Below are positions 36,401 to 45,031 of a DNA stretch of 64,000 nt, piece after piece (positions within the stretch are counted from its first letter, which is position 1; the number at the start of each line of letters is the position of its first letter). The DNA lies in NCBI GenBank assembly GCA_017432685.1, contig JAFRIR010000136.1:1-64000 (forward strand). The letters are read 5' to 3'. The notes under the pieces were generated by a model. That model saw only the letters and a list, made by a program, of their open reading frames with translations, had not been told where the DNA came from and made no database searches. The DNA is from Flexilinea sp. (lineage in GTDB: Bacteria > Chloroflexota > Anaerolineae > Anaerolineales > Anaerolineaceae). The position numbers and the translations under genes are program-made.

Positions 36401-37003
36401 GCGGATGGAAACCTGATCACGGTCTGGTATGCCAATGATCCAACGGACAGCCGCAGTTTCTACGGACCGCGCGCGATCGCCATCAGTTCGGATAACATTG
36501 TCTATGTCTGCGATACGGGCTATAAGCGTATTATGATCTATGATGAAAACGGCACTTTCATCCGAAAGTTTGGTGTCTCCGGCATGGGCATGGGCGAACT
36601 GGATGAACCGGTGGGCATTGCGCTGCTGGATGATGATCATCTGGCGGTGGCAGATACCTGGAACCAGCGGGTGCAGGTTTTTGATGTCTCCGGTAAGGGG
36701 CTTCAGGATGGTGTGACGCTGGTGTTTGATGTCAATGCCTGGTTCACACAGTCGCTGAACAACAAACCTTATATTACCGGCAGCAGTGATTCCGGGTCTA
36801 TCTTTATTACGGATCCGGAAGGCAGCCTGATCCATCAGTATGATATGAACGGAAAGCTGGTCCGGACCTGGAACGCTGACGGCGGTGACATTGACCACTT
36901 CAGCATGCCCGTCGGGATCACCATGGGACCTGACGGCAGCATATGGGTGGTGGATACGGAAAATAACCGGGTGAACAGGTTCATTTTACCCGTAGGAAAT
37001 TAA
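33482..37003 (+). CDS. TIGR03663-type multi-spanning GT-C-like protein fused to an NHL beta-propeller
   Basis: A 1173-residue protein. The membrane half has the GT-C pattern: SRFILIGSRVMSHDEINHVT (acidic residues in the first loop), YGRYTRNEAFIELFAALTF and more than ten helices. An acidic, poorly structured insert lies at about 440-525. From about 860, NHL repeats follow (GEFQRPRNLALSPDGERVYV, EPWGIAVDSKGNVYMADTWN, DEPVGIALLDDDHLAVADTW, SMPVGITMGPDGSIWVVDTE). TIGR03663 relatives are linked to protein glycosylation (Agl23). It likely transfers sugars from a lipid carrier outside, with the propeller as a binding module. Confidence 0.82.
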   Translation: MNEETNTKIAWLDKPVTKAFLMFSWEKLILAVIIILAILSRFILIGSRVMSHDEINHVTPAYSLYQGNGYAHNPVTHGPFQFHMLALSYFLLGDSDFSSRVPAAVFSLSAVIFVLFAFRRYLGRVGTLLGGMFFLVSPYILFYGRYTRNEAFIELFAALTFYAFYRYYEKRDNLSLYLLAVTTALQFTTKEVAYFYCAQLLLFCGFLFLRDLWKMPWDSSRQRANSASYFLVALLFVFGALLAMMLLGSNGSIPALTLVLGAVGVLCLLWWGIYTVRALGWKMIRTSPSFNLIVFLGALILPQLTAFPVHLLGWDPLDYSASGILRTGIVLVILVVVSFAIGLWWNRPVFLKSAAAFYMIFVFFYTTVFTNIHGFFTGIIGGLGYWLSQQSVQRGGQPIYYYALIQLPVYEFAAIAGTFLALVIAFKRRKFWTLPGDMLSASPDDEVIFVTESEAEIETETTENLAAERDAADVPGESADESSGAVLDEDEGDSTVELTAGAPEEEVWNELESGELSAEKEADRKLPVLLFLIYWSLTSLAAYSVAGEKMPWLTVHIAMPLALSASWGLGYLIEVLPWKRLFSKDGMLGLLGMVIAVIAGCGLVGVFNSIPLPFAGKDLEQLRATFRCVTVLLFLIAGIFMVRHYWKRWHGAAVMEVLSLCIMLVLIVLQTRTAFVSSFINYDYANELLVYAHGGKGSKVAFEMIEDLGTRTGLGKNIGVAYDNDTNYPFWWYLRDYTNKKYFGDDNPTRDLRNYEVITANTSKESRLEPIVKDNYYRYEYIRLLWPNQDYFNLTPQRIFNALADPQMRAALFKIWLDRDYSAYANVTGKRSLTRETWEPSSRMVMYIRKDLMNRMWMLADGQVIGGSAAAVADDEETLFTQLEPVQVIGRSGIGDGEFQRPRNLALSPDGERVYVLDSGNNRVQYFDKSGNYLGQWNSAAGTNFSEPWGIAVDSKGNVYMADTWNNRIVKTDADGNLITVWYANDPTDSRSFYGPRAIAISSDNIVYVCDTGYKRIMIYDENGTFIRKFGVSGMGMGELDEPVGIALLDDDHLAVADTWNQRVQVFDVSGKGLQDGVTLVFDVNAWFTQSLNNKPYITGSSDSGSIFITDPEGSLIHQYDMNGKLVRTWNADGGDIDHFSMPVGITMGPDGSIWVVDTENNRVNRFILPVGN

Positions 37004-37039
37004 AGTGTTATAAATATTTCATGATAGAATATTTATTAA

Positions 37040-37196
37040 AGGCACCTCTAAAACTCATCAGCGGGGGTATGGGGGCTGCATAGCCCCCGGAATCATGGCG
37101 CGGGAGAGTTATTTCCCGAGAAAAATCATTCTGAATACCGCGCCATATAGAATGAATCGTGAATGAGGATATAATTTCAAGACCTTTTAGGGGCCC
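37040..37196 (+). mobile_element. MITE-like element, copy A2 (157 bp, internally shortened, TTAA duplication)
   Basis: Left end AGGCACCTCTAAAA, right end CTTTTAGGGGCCC, flanked by TTAA at 37036-37039 and 37197-37200. The interior keeps GGGGGCTGCATAGCCCCC and the GGCGCGGGA..CCGCGCC stem but lacks the CCTGCTCCG stem found in full copies. It is between the TIGR03663 gene and acpP. Confidence 0.78.
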
Positions 37197-37228
37197 TTAA
37201 AAGATTATGCAAACAAACCGGAGGAATT

Positions 37229-37456
37229 ATGGATTCTGTTTTTGAAGATGTCAAGAGCGTCATTTGTGACGTTTTGAAAATCGACGGTGCGAACATTACA
37301 CCGGAAACCCGTTTTATTGAAGACCTGAAAGCTGACTCAATGGATCAGTTCTTCCTGATCGATGGATTCAGCGAAAAGTTTGATATCACCATTTCCGATG
37401 ACGATGCTACCGGCATCAAAACCGTCGGCGATGTGGTGAAGCTCCTGTCGAAATAA
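37229..37456 (+). CDS. acpP: Acyl carrier protein
   Basis: A 75-residue ACP carrying growing acyl chains on a 4'-phosphopantetheine attached to the Ser of KADSMDQFFLI (Ser about 37; DSM instead of the commoner DSL). The four-helix pattern is complete: VFEDVKSVICDVLKI, LIDGFSEKFDI, TVGDVVKLLSK. CCGGAGGAAT precedes the ATG. The gene stands alone, not in a fab cluster, and is bracketed by two MITE copies. Its modifying enzyme gene acpS is at 46402 in this window. Confidence 0.93.
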   Translation: MDSVFEDVKSVICDVLKIDGANITPETRFIEDLKADSMDQFFLIDGFSEKFDITISDDDATGIKTVGDVVKLLSK

Positions 37457-37478
37457 AATTGAATATTATTCTTTACGG

Positions 37479-37514
37479 AAAGGAGCGCTTCATTATGTTG
37501 AAGCGCTCCTTTAA
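37479..37514 (+). terminator. Intrinsic terminator of acpP
   Basis: A 13-bp perfect stem AAAGGAGCGCTTC / GAAGCGCTCCTTT with an 8-nt loop. The right arm runs into the left end of MITE copy A3. Confidence 0.88.
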
Positions 37515-37696
37515 AACTTCCCGGGCGGGGGTATGGGGGCGGCAGGTTATAACCTGCTCCGTAAGGTACGGGCTGACCGCCCGATTTATATTCGGAGCAG
37601 GAGCTTCGCCCCACGGAAACCTCGCGAGGAGATTCAGAGAATTTATTCTCTGAATCTCCTCGCGACAGAGAAAAATTGATGTTTTTAGAGGTTTCC
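37508..37696 (+). mobile_element. MITE-like element, copy A3 (about 189 bp, exchanged hairpin cassette)
   Basis: The right end TTTTTAGAGGTTTCC (37682-37696) and interior CGGGCGGGGGTATGGGGG, CCTGCTCCG/CGGAGCAGG match the family. The left end is degraded or merged with the acpP terminator (CCTTTAAAAC). Where other copies have ATGGCGCGGG/CCCGCGCCAT, this copy has a different, perfect 20-bp stem with a 4-nt loop: left arm 37622-37641 (TCGCGAGGAGATTCAGAGAA), right arm 37646-37665. Confidence 0.75.
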
Positions 37697-37745
37697 TGAA
37701 GTGTTTCTTCCCGTTGGAAAATCAGTTATTGTACTGTTTTTATTA

Positions 37746-38270
37746 TTACTGTGGTTTGATCACCGAGCATGCCATGGCCCACATATTTCCGGGACAAAGC
37801 TCATAAACACAGGCATAATCCTCTTTCGAACAGAAATAAGGAGTTCCCTTATCTTTCGATTGTGCACACTGTTTCTTTTCAAATTGTTCACCCATCAGCG
37901 CGTATCCGATTTCTGCAAAGCTTCGCGACAGGTCTTTAGTTTCTTTATTGCAGGTCTTGTATTCCGGAAAAGGTGTCAGGATCTGCAGCAGGACCAGTTT
38001 GTTGTCTCTGAAATCTGCGGAAAGATAAAGTTCCACGCCTTTGATGTTTGTATAATCCAGCAGATAACGGTTGTTTTCGCTGATTTTCTCAAACATCGGT
38101 GCGTTGCGCTTCACCGTCTGCTTTGTCTTCCCTCTGTAATAATTCCACAACCCGTCTCCGGAAGATTCCAGCGAACCCTTTGCCGGGTAGGTCTGCTGGG
38201 CGGAAGCTATGGATGGGAGAGCTGTGAAAAACAGGAGTATACTGAAAACAATAAATCTGATTCTTTTCAT
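37746..38270 (-). CDS. Secreted protein of unknown function
   Basis: The ATG at 38270 is preferred because it starts the signal peptide directly (MKRIRFIVFSILLFFTALPS, cleavage after ASA); an upstream ATG at 38306 would add 12 residues. The mature part, about 150 residues, has six cysteines in its C-terminal half (KTCNKETK, KKQCAQSK, YFCSKEDYACVYELC, MACSV), suggesting disulfides. No family is recognised. It is the only leftward gene in the glycan region. Confidence 0.6.
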   Translation of the reverse strand: MKRIRFIVFSILLFFTALPSIASAQQTYPAKGSLESSGDGLWNYYRGKTKQTVKRNAPMFEKISENNRYLLDYTNIKGVELYLSADFRDNKLVLLQILTPFPEYKTCNKETKDLSRSFAEIGYALMGEQFEKKQCAQSKDKGTPYFCSKEDYACVYELCPGNMWAMACSVIKPQ

Positions 38271-38419
38271 TTTGTCTGAACCTCTGAAAACGGACAATGA
38301 TTTCATATTTGTCTGTTTGGCGATTTATATATTAGATTATATTCCTATTGTACCAGACATTGAGGAATTTATAGGATAAAATAAAAGGGAACATCAAATA
38401 AGAACTTTCGGGGGAGAAT

Positions 38420-39973
38420 ATGGAGTTTCCTGAGTTTTGGAGAAAAATACAGATTCAAAAGCGGTATGCGATCGTCAGCACGTTTGTGATAGGCTTGCTG
38501 ACACACGGTCCGATGATGTTCAATAAATTTTCCAAATTTGATGATATTGCTTACTTATTCAAAGGTGGAGTTACTTTTTCCTCTGGCCGCTGGATGCTGT
38601 TTGTAGCTGAAAAACTGAAAAATCAGCTGTTTCAGGATAGCATTTACGGACTGCCACTGATAAACATCGTTTTCTCGTTTTCTTGTGTAGCAGCTGTTCT
38701 GTGTATCATAATTGATTTGTTTGATATAAAATCGATAAATTCCAGCATTCTGTTGTCCGGTATTTTTATTACGATCCCGGTTGTAGCTTGTATGTATGGC
38801 TATATGTTTACAGCTCAATTTTTTGCATTTGCGATTTTTTGCGCGGTTTTGGGAGCATATCTTGTTTTGACTAAAAATCAATGGTACTGGATCATAAGCG
38901 GGATCGTTTTGATGACTTGTGCTGTAGGTATATATCAGGCTTATATTTCTTTGTCTGTTTGTATTTTCCTCTTTGGTCTGATAAAACGTTTTTCCCGTGC
39001 AGAAACAAATCGGGAAAGATGTATGGTATTTTGCAGATTGGGTGTTGTCGCGGTATCCTGCGCTGCATTCCTCGCATTGAATACGATAATTCTCAATGTT
39101 TTTCTTCGAATTTATCATACAAAATTAGATGGCTATAAGGGAATCGGTTATGCCACAAAGATCCCTCTTTCTTTATATTTTAAGCGTGCATTGTTTGCTT
39201 ATCGTGAATTCTTTCTTCCGCAGAGAGGAACTTTTTATGATACCTTTCCGGGCGGTTCCAGAGAGTTATTTCTGTTTTCTGTCGCGTTAACCGTTGTTTT
39301 CTTTGTGATTTATTTGTTTTCGATAGCTAAAAAATCAAAAATAAATGCAGCGATCATCTTCGTTCTTGGGCTGTTCGTTCCGGTAGCTGTCAATTTCATT
39401 TTTGTCATGGTCGACGAAACGTACTGTTATGTCATGATGGTTTATGGCTATGCAATGCATTTCGTGTTCCTTGTCTGGATTTTTGAACAGATAAAAGACA
39501 CTTTGAGTCAGCATGTCAAAAAGACTGCTGAAGTTGTCATTAATGCTGCCTTATGTCTGATCGTAATTGTTTTTGCACGGTTTGACAACGTATGTTATAT
39601 GCGGCTTGAGATGATCCAATCGCAGACAAGCCGTTATTATACATCTCTCATAACCCGTATGCAGGATACTGAAGGATATCGGGCTTCCATGCAGGTTGCT
39701 TATATAGGCAAGCCGCAGATTTTGGAGGATGACACAACTATTCCGGAGGTGCAGGAATTAAATCATGTTCACGTTTCTCCTTATTGGGGTTTTCGTGAAT
39801 CGATCAGTACCGAGCCCTGGCGTGATTTTATGGAACAGTGGCTGCTTTTTAAAGCCTGGGAAACTGAAAATCTGTCGGAATTTGAAAATCTCCCGGAAGT
39901 TCAGGCGATGCCGCATTATCCGAACAAAGGTTCAATTAAAGTGATCAATGATACCTTGGTAGTCAAATTCTGA
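38420..39973 (+). CDS. GtrII-type glucosyltransferase-domain membrane protein
   Basis: A 517-residue protein with about ten membrane helices. The opening VSTFVIGLLTHGPMMFNKFS followed by FDDIAYLF and SSGRWMLFVAEKL is characteristic of GtrII/GtrV-like glucosyltransferase-domain proteins. These modify O-antigen or other lipid-linked glycans using undecaprenyl-phosphate glucose. The Asp pair in KFDDIAY sits in the first external loop, as in GT-C enzymes. The gene is AT-rich relative to the window. GGGGGAGAAT precedes the ATG, and the next gene starts 5 bp after its stop. Confidence 0.75.
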   Translation: MEFPEFWRKIQIQKRYAIVSTFVIGLLTHGPMMFNKFSKFDDIAYLFKGGVTFSSGRWMLFVAEKLKNQLFQDSIYGLPLINIVFSFSCVAAVLCIIIDLFDIKSINSSILLSGIFITIPVVACMYGYMFTAQFFAFAIFCAVLGAYLVLTKNQWYWIISGIVLMTCAVGIYQAYISLSVCIFLFGLIKRFSRAETNRERCMVFCRLGVVAVSCAAFLALNTIILNVFLRIYHTKLDGYKGIGYATKIPLSLYFKRALFAYREFFLPQRGTFYDTFPGGSRELFLFSVALTVVFFVIYLFSIAKKSKINAAIIFVLGLFVPVAVNFIFVMVDETYCYVMMVYGYAMHFVFLVWIFEQIKDTLSQHVKKTAEVVINAALCLIVIVFARFDNVCYMRLEMIQSQTSRYYTSLITRMQDTEGYRASMQVAYIGKPQILEDDTTIPEVQELNHVHVSPYWGFRESISTEPWRDFMEQWLLFKAWETENLSEFENLPEVQAMPHYPNKGSIKVINDTLVVKF

Positions 39974-39978
39974 ATCAT

Positions 39979-41415
39979 ATGAACAAAATAATGAATATTC
40001 GGAATATTTTATTTTTATTCATCTCAGTACTGATGTTGACTATCATTATGGTATGTTATTCAACCTCAACCAGTCCTCTTTACCCGGCAAGTTATGGATG
40101 GGATTCTGCATTGTTTCGTTTTTTTGGTTCAGAATTGTTGCATGGAAAAGCGTTGTACAGGGATATTTGGGATCATAAAGGACCTGTTATCTACTTGATA
40201 AATGCTGTGGGTGCTTTAGGTGGAACCGGCAATCGTGGTTTTAATGTGCTTTTTCTGTTACAGCTTGCTTCTTTATTTGTTACTTTTCTGTTAATGTATC
40301 TGACATGCAAAATAATAAAAGAACAGGTATCTTATTTGTTTTTTTGTTTTTCTTTCATTTGCTCTATTTCGATCTTTATAGAAACAATGGAGGGGGGCAA
40401 TCTCACTGAAGAATGGTCTCTTCCTGCCATAAGCTGCAGCATTTATTTATTTGTAAGATATTGTTTTAATTTGCAAAAAGAGAAAAATCATCCGTGCAGA
40501 TATGCGTTAATCCATGGAATTTGTTTCTCTTTGTTGGCTTTTATACGCGTAAATAATGCTATATCTATTTTCTGCGGTGCAGTAGTTATAGGTATTTATC
40601 TGATTAGTCAAAAAAAATGGAAAAATTTATTTCAGAACCTATTGTTCGGTTTAGCGGGCGTTGCTTTGATTACTATACCTATAATAGTTTATGCCTGGTC
40701 TGAAAAAATATTTGATGATATGATATATGCGATTTTTTTCTATAATTTTATTTATTTGAAAGAAAGTACGCGGATTACATTTACAGGTTTATACTTTTTT
40801 CAGCGTTATTTACCATTGATCCTTTCATCATTTTGCATTATTATATCTTTGATAAAAACACGTTCAGTTCGTCTTATAGATAACATTGCTATAGCAATGG
40901 TTGCAGGAAATGCAATAATATTAATCAGATCAAACATTTATCTGCACTACTTTACAATTTTCATTCCGGTATTTATGTTTGTAATGATGTTATATTTTCA
41001 TAATTTTATGGAAATTTATTTACCCCTTTATTTCTTTCTTTTTTTGTTTTTTGCCATTGATGCCCATGTATATCAACCGATAAACCATGAACTTGTAGCT
41101 AAAAAGAATTTTCCTTCTGTTTCATATATACCAAAGACCGAGAGAAAATCTACAGTTGTCATTAACGTCTCCCCCGCTATTTATCTAAATACAGGAATAA
41201 AATCATGTTCAAGAATTACCTCTAACCAAAGTATTCATTTAAAAATTGATAAGGAAATGAAGGATGAATTCATAACAACAGTTTTAACTGAAAAACCATT
41301 TTGGATTATCACGAATTGTGGGAACAGTTTTGATGAAATTGATGAACTTCTGAAAAAGGAGTATAGTCCTCGATTTAATGATCCTGGTGCATGTTATTTT
41401 CGACGGAATGAGTAA
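39979..41415 (+). CDS. GT-C-type (PMT/ArnT-like) membrane glycosyltransferase
   Basis: A 478-residue protein with about ten helices. The first external loop has SYGWDSALFRFFGSELLHGK, then LYRDIWDHKGPVIYLIN, a pattern common in polyprenyl-phosphate-sugar dependent GT-C proteins (acidic D in GWDS, D-HKGP). The C-terminal 80 residues form a small soluble domain (KRERK-like basic start, ending FNDPGACYFRRNE). It is the most AT-rich gene in the window, with many AAA/TTT/ATA codons, suggesting transfer from a low-GC donor. Confidence 0.7.
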   Translation: MNKIMNIRNILFLFISVLMLTIIMVCYSTSTSPLYPASYGWDSALFRFFGSELLHGKALYRDIWDHKGPVIYLINAVGALGGTGNRGFNVLFLLQLASLFVTFLLMYLTCKIIKEQVSYLFFCFSFICSISIFIETMEGGNLTEEWSLPAISCSIYLFVRYCFNLQKEKNHPCRYALIHGICFSLLAFIRVNNAISIFCGAVVIGIYLISQKKWKNLFQNLLFGLAGVALITIPIIVYAWSEKIFDDMIYAIFFYNFIYLKESTRITFTGLYFFQRYLPLILSSFCIIISLIKTRSVRLIDNIAIAMVAGNAIILIRSNIYLHYFTIFIPVFMFVMMLYFHNFMEIYLPLYFFLFLFFAIDAHVYQPINHELVAKKNFPSVSYIPKTERKSTVVINVSPAIYLNTGIKSCSRITSNQSIHLKIDKEMKDEFITTVLTEKPFWIITNCGNSFDEIDELLKKEYSPRFNDPGACYFRRNE

Positions 41416-41501
41416 GGGGTTCAAATCTAAAAAAATGGCTCTCATGAAAAATATTTTATAATATTTGTGATGAATCCATAATTATCTGCTAATTTGATAG
41501 T

Positions 41502-43715
41502 ATGAAACATAAGAAAAAAATTATTATACCGTTTGTGATATTATTGGTTCTTTTTTTGATAATTCTTAACAAAGATATATTGCGCTTTACCTATGATACA
41601 CCCCGTCAGCGGACTTTTGTTCCGGAAGTTGATGAAAAACGTGATTATATCGTAAACGGGCCGGTGACACTGAAACCCGGTTCCTATGAGCTTTCTTTGG
41701 ACCTTACCGTGGAAGGAAACGACAACGGAGTTTTTCTTGTTGATGGAGACGATAATTTTATCTTTTATAAAGACATACCGAATGGAACCATAAACCCGGT
41801 ATATCCGTTTGAGATTAGCGGAAGCACGAAGCAGGTGCGGATCGGTATCCGTTATGATTCAGGATCGGCCATAGTTTCTCTGGAACGGGTGAAGATCACT
41901 GCTGAGCATATTCTTTACAGGGAATCTCTGCTGCGGCATCTGATGATTTCGATCCTGATTGTTTTGTTCGCTGTATGGCTCTTCCTGCGCTTGTATTATC
42001 CGAGCATTCTTTGGAAACTGTTTCCGCCTTTTGCAAAACCGGAAAATGAGCTGACACTGCTGTGCCTTATCCTGCTCACTGCTGCAGTTTCTTATCCGGT
42101 TCTGAATGGAAAGGTCTATATCCATGGAGATGATATGTTTTTCCATGTTACACGGATCAAAGGCCTTGCGGACAGTCTGAAAGCCGGTTATTTTCCCGTG
42201 CGTGACCAGCTGTACTGGCTGAATAACTATGGGTATGGAGTCGGTTATTTCTATCCGGATGTCTTTCTCTATTTTCCGGCTCTTCTGGTGCTGCTTGGAT
42301 TTAATCTTCTTACTGCCTATAATATTTTTCTCATCCTCTGTACTTTTTTCTCCATTGTTTCAATCTGGTATGCGAGTCTCCGGATCACGAACAACCGTAC
42401 ATCCGCAGCTGCTTCCGCAATTTTTATAGCTTGTGCTGCCTATCGGCTGAACACCATTTATTACCGGGCTGCTGTCGGTGAGGTTCAGGCAGCGATGTTT
42501 TATCCGCTGATCGTCTTGGGGCTTTATGAATTGTTCCATGATCACACTGAAAAATGGCCGGTCTTTGCCGCCGGGTTTCTGGGAATTCTATGCTGTCATT
42601 TGATCAGTTTGAGTATTGCTGTCGTTTTGACAGCATTGTTTCTGCTGACACAGCTGCGGAAAATTTTGAAGGACCGCCGGATCTTCATTTCATTGATGAA
42701 ATCTGTTCTGACAGTGATTGCAATCGATGCCTTTTTCCTGCTTCCCATGCTTGAACAAAGTCTTACGAATCCGGAATTGAAAATCAATCAGGTCATGACC
42801 GGTGATGCGCAATTTAATGTTACGAATTATGCCATCCCTTTTGATAATCTTTTTATCCGTTTCAAGCCATGGAGCGGAATTTGGCAGGCGGATTCCACAT
42901 ATCCGGGATGGTCGATGCTCCTGGTACTTTTATTAGGGATCATGGTATGGAAAAAGCGTGAATGGCTTGTGAAAACAGCGGATTTTATTCTTCTGTTTTC
43001 CATACCGCTCATCCTGGCTGTGACCCGCTTATTTCCATGGCAATGGGGAATTTTCCTTCCATTTGTCTCTCGAATACAGTTTGCTTACCGGATGCTGCTC
43101 CCGGTGACTGTGCTGATGTCTCTATCCGGCGGGATCTATTTTGCAGCTCTGACGGAGAATCGTAAACAATATATCTGGCTCTTTGTCTTGTTAGTTTTTT
43201 GTTTTTTCAGCACGGCGAATCCGATACTGCTCGAATCTGTGCGTAACCGTACTGTGGAAAAACGAATGTTTGTCATGCAGGATAACAGGGTGTCAGGCGC
43301 GGAATATCTGCCTCCCGATTTTGACGAAAGTTTTCCCGGAAAAAATATGGATACCGTGCGATTGGCTGAGAGTGATATTCCTTTGACCATTACAGCCCAC
43401 AAACGTCAGAAATTGGGTTTCAGTTTCACCTATGAAATTCCGGAAAACAGCGGCGAGGTGCATTTCTCTGTTCCTCTGGTCTACTATACCGGTTTCCGAG
43501 GAACACTGACTGCGGAGGATGGTACCGTGCTTCATCCGGTGATCACCTGGGATGACATGGGACTTGTCTCGCTCGCTAATGAGGGCTATTCGAGTGGCAC
43601 TGTCGCAATATTATATCAAAAAACCCCGGTTCAATGGATTGGGGAATGTATAACATTTCTCTCGATTTCAGCAGTTTTTTTGAGAAAAAGAACGGTAGTG
43701 GAATATGGAAAGTAA
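41502..43715 (+). CDS. 6-PTPS-related-domain membrane glycosyltransferase-like protein
   Basis: A 737-residue protein. One N-terminal helix is followed by a beta-sandwich ectodomain (about 45-140), then about eleven helices. YIHGDDMFFHVTRIKGLADS, NNYGYGVGYFYPDVFLYFPA and YRAAVGEVQAAMFYPLIVLG are characteristic of large membrane proteins annotated as 6-pyruvoyl-tetrahydropterin synthase related, a GT-C-like group. A C-terminal beta-domain (560-700) ends in one more helix. It probably adds sugars to an exported glycan. Composition returns toward that of the main genome here. Confidence 0.7.
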   Translation: MKHKKKIIIPFVILLVLFLIILNKDILRFTYDTPRQRTFVPEVDEKRDYIVNGPVTLKPGSYELSLDLTVEGNDNGVFLVDGDDNFIFYKDIPNGTINPVYPFEISGSTKQVRIGIRYDSGSAIVSLERVKITAEHILYRESLLRHLMISILIVLFAVWLFLRLYYPSILWKLFPPFAKPENELTLLCLILLTAAVSYPVLNGKVYIHGDDMFFHVTRIKGLADSLKAGYFPVRDQLYWLNNYGYGVGYFYPDVFLYFPALLVLLGFNLLTAYNIFLILCTFFSIVSIWYASLRITNNRTSAAASAIFIACAAYRLNTIYYRAAVGEVQAAMFYPLIVLGLYELFHDHTEKWPVFAAGFLGILCCHLISLSIAVVLTALFLLTQLRKILKDRRIFISLMKSVLTVIAIDAFFLLPMLEQSLTNPELKINQVMTGDAQFNVTNYAIPFDNLFIRFKPWSGIWQADSTYPGWSMLLVLLLGIMVWKKREWLVKTADFILLFSIPLILAVTRLFPWQWGIFLPFVSRIQFAYRMLLPVTVLMSLSGGIYFAALTENRKQYIWLFVLLVFCFFSTANPILLESVRNRTVEKRMFVMQDNRVSGAEYLPPDFDESFPGKNMDTVRLAESDIPLTITAHKRQKLGFSFTYEIPENSGEVHFSVPLVYYTGFRGTLTAEDGTVLHPVITWDDMGLVSLANEGYSSGTVAILYQKTPVQWIGECITFLSISAVFLRKRTVVEYGK

Positions 43716-43744
43716 TTTGTTTCTCAAAGGTGTTTTATTAAACC

Positions 43745-45019
43745 ATGACTGAACCATACACCAAACACACACTTGATAACGGCTTGACCGTTCTCCTCAA
43801 AGAGATCCATACTGCCCCGGTGATCAGTCACTGGGTGTGGTATCGGGTCGGATCCCGCAATGAGGTCCCGGGGAAAACGGGACTTTCCCATTGGGTCGAA
43901 CACATGCAGTTCAAAGGGACAAAACGCTTCCCGTCAGAGGTCCTGGACCGGGAGATCTCAAAAAACGGCGGGCACATGAACGCCTTCACCTATCTGGATT
44001 GGACGGCCTTTTATGAAACCATGCCTGCCGGGAAAATCGACCTGGCCATCAATATCGAAGCTGACCGCATGTCCAATTCTCTCTTCGATCCGGAAGAGGT
44101 GGAATCCGAACGTACGGTCGTCATTTCAGAACGGGAAGGACAGGAAAATGATCCGACATTCCGGCTGAATGAAGCTGTGCGCAGGGCAGCCTTCCGGACT
44201 CACCCCTACGGAACGGAGATCATCGGGGAAAAGGAAGATCTTTATACGATCACTCGGGACGATCTTTATGAGCATTACCGTGCTTATTATGTCCCGAACA
44301 ATGCGGTTCTGGTGATGGCCGGTGACTTTGAGACAGATGATATGCTGCGGCGAATCGAAGCTGTTTATCGCAAAACGCCGGCTCGCGAAGTGCCCGGCTG
44401 CAGGGTTGAGCCGGAAGGGCTGATCCCCGCAGCACAAACGCTGGAAGAGCACGGCCCCTGTGATATCACCACGATGCAGATGGTCTGGCGGGCACCGGCC
44501 GGTGATGATCCTGACATCTTCCCGCTCACGATCCTGGACAGCGTCCTTTCCGGTCCTTCTTCCCTGAATATGTTCGGTCGTGGTTCCATTGCAAACCGCA
44601 CATCCCGTTTTTATCGGAAGCTGGTCAGCAGCGGCCTGGCTGTCGCGATCGGCGGTGGCTATGTAACCACTATCGATCCCTATATCTACACTTTGTCTGC
44701 CTTTGTTTCTCCCGGACGTGATCCGGAGGATGTCAAAGCCATGGTACATCAGGAACTGGAACGGATCATTCTGGATGGCATCACAGAAGCGGAACTGGAA
44801 AAAGCCCGCAAACAGGCCCGTGCCATGTTTGCTTACTCCTGCGAAAACATTACCAATCAGGCCTATTGGCTGGGCTATGCCTCCATGTTCGCGGATCCCG
44901 ATTGGTATATCACTTATCTTGATAATCTGAACAAGGTTTCTACGGAGGATGTGCGGAATACAGCGGCAAAGTATTTCCGTCCGGAAAACTGCCTGACAGG
45001 GATCTATTCGAGCAATTAG
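43745..45019 (+). CDS. M16-family zinc metallopeptidase (active subunit)
   Basis: A 424-residue pitrilysin-type protease. The zinc-binding inverted motif HxxEH is present (SHWVEHMQFKGT, about residues 44-55), with the third-ligand Glu in the following ESERTVVISEREGQEND region. The C-terminal half is the usual inactive repeat. There is no signal peptide. It lies 12 bp before a second M16 gene lacking HxxEH, the standard active/inactive heterodimer layout, and would degrade peptides in a closed chamber. Confidence 0.9.
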   Translation: MTEPYTKHTLDNGLTVLLKEIHTAPVISHWVWYRVGSRNEVPGKTGLSHWVEHMQFKGTKRFPSEVLDREISKNGGHMNAFTYLDWTAFYETMPAGKIDLAINIEADRMSNSLFDPEEVESERTVVISEREGQENDPTFRLNEAVRRAAFRTHPYGTEIIGEKEDLYTITRDDLYEHYRAYYVPNNAVLVMAGDFETDDMLRRIEAVYRKTPAREVPGCRVEPEGLIPAAQTLEEHGPCDITTMQMVWRAPAGDDPDIFPLTILDSVLSGPSSLNMFGRGSIANRTSRFYRKLVSSGLAVAIGGGYVTTIDPYIYTLSAFVSPGRDPEDVKAMVHQELERIILDGITEAELEKARKQARAMFAYSCENITNQAYWLGYASMFADPDWYITYLDNLNKVSTEDVRNTAAKYFRPENCLTGIYSSN

Positions 45020-45031
45020 GGGTGTTTATTA

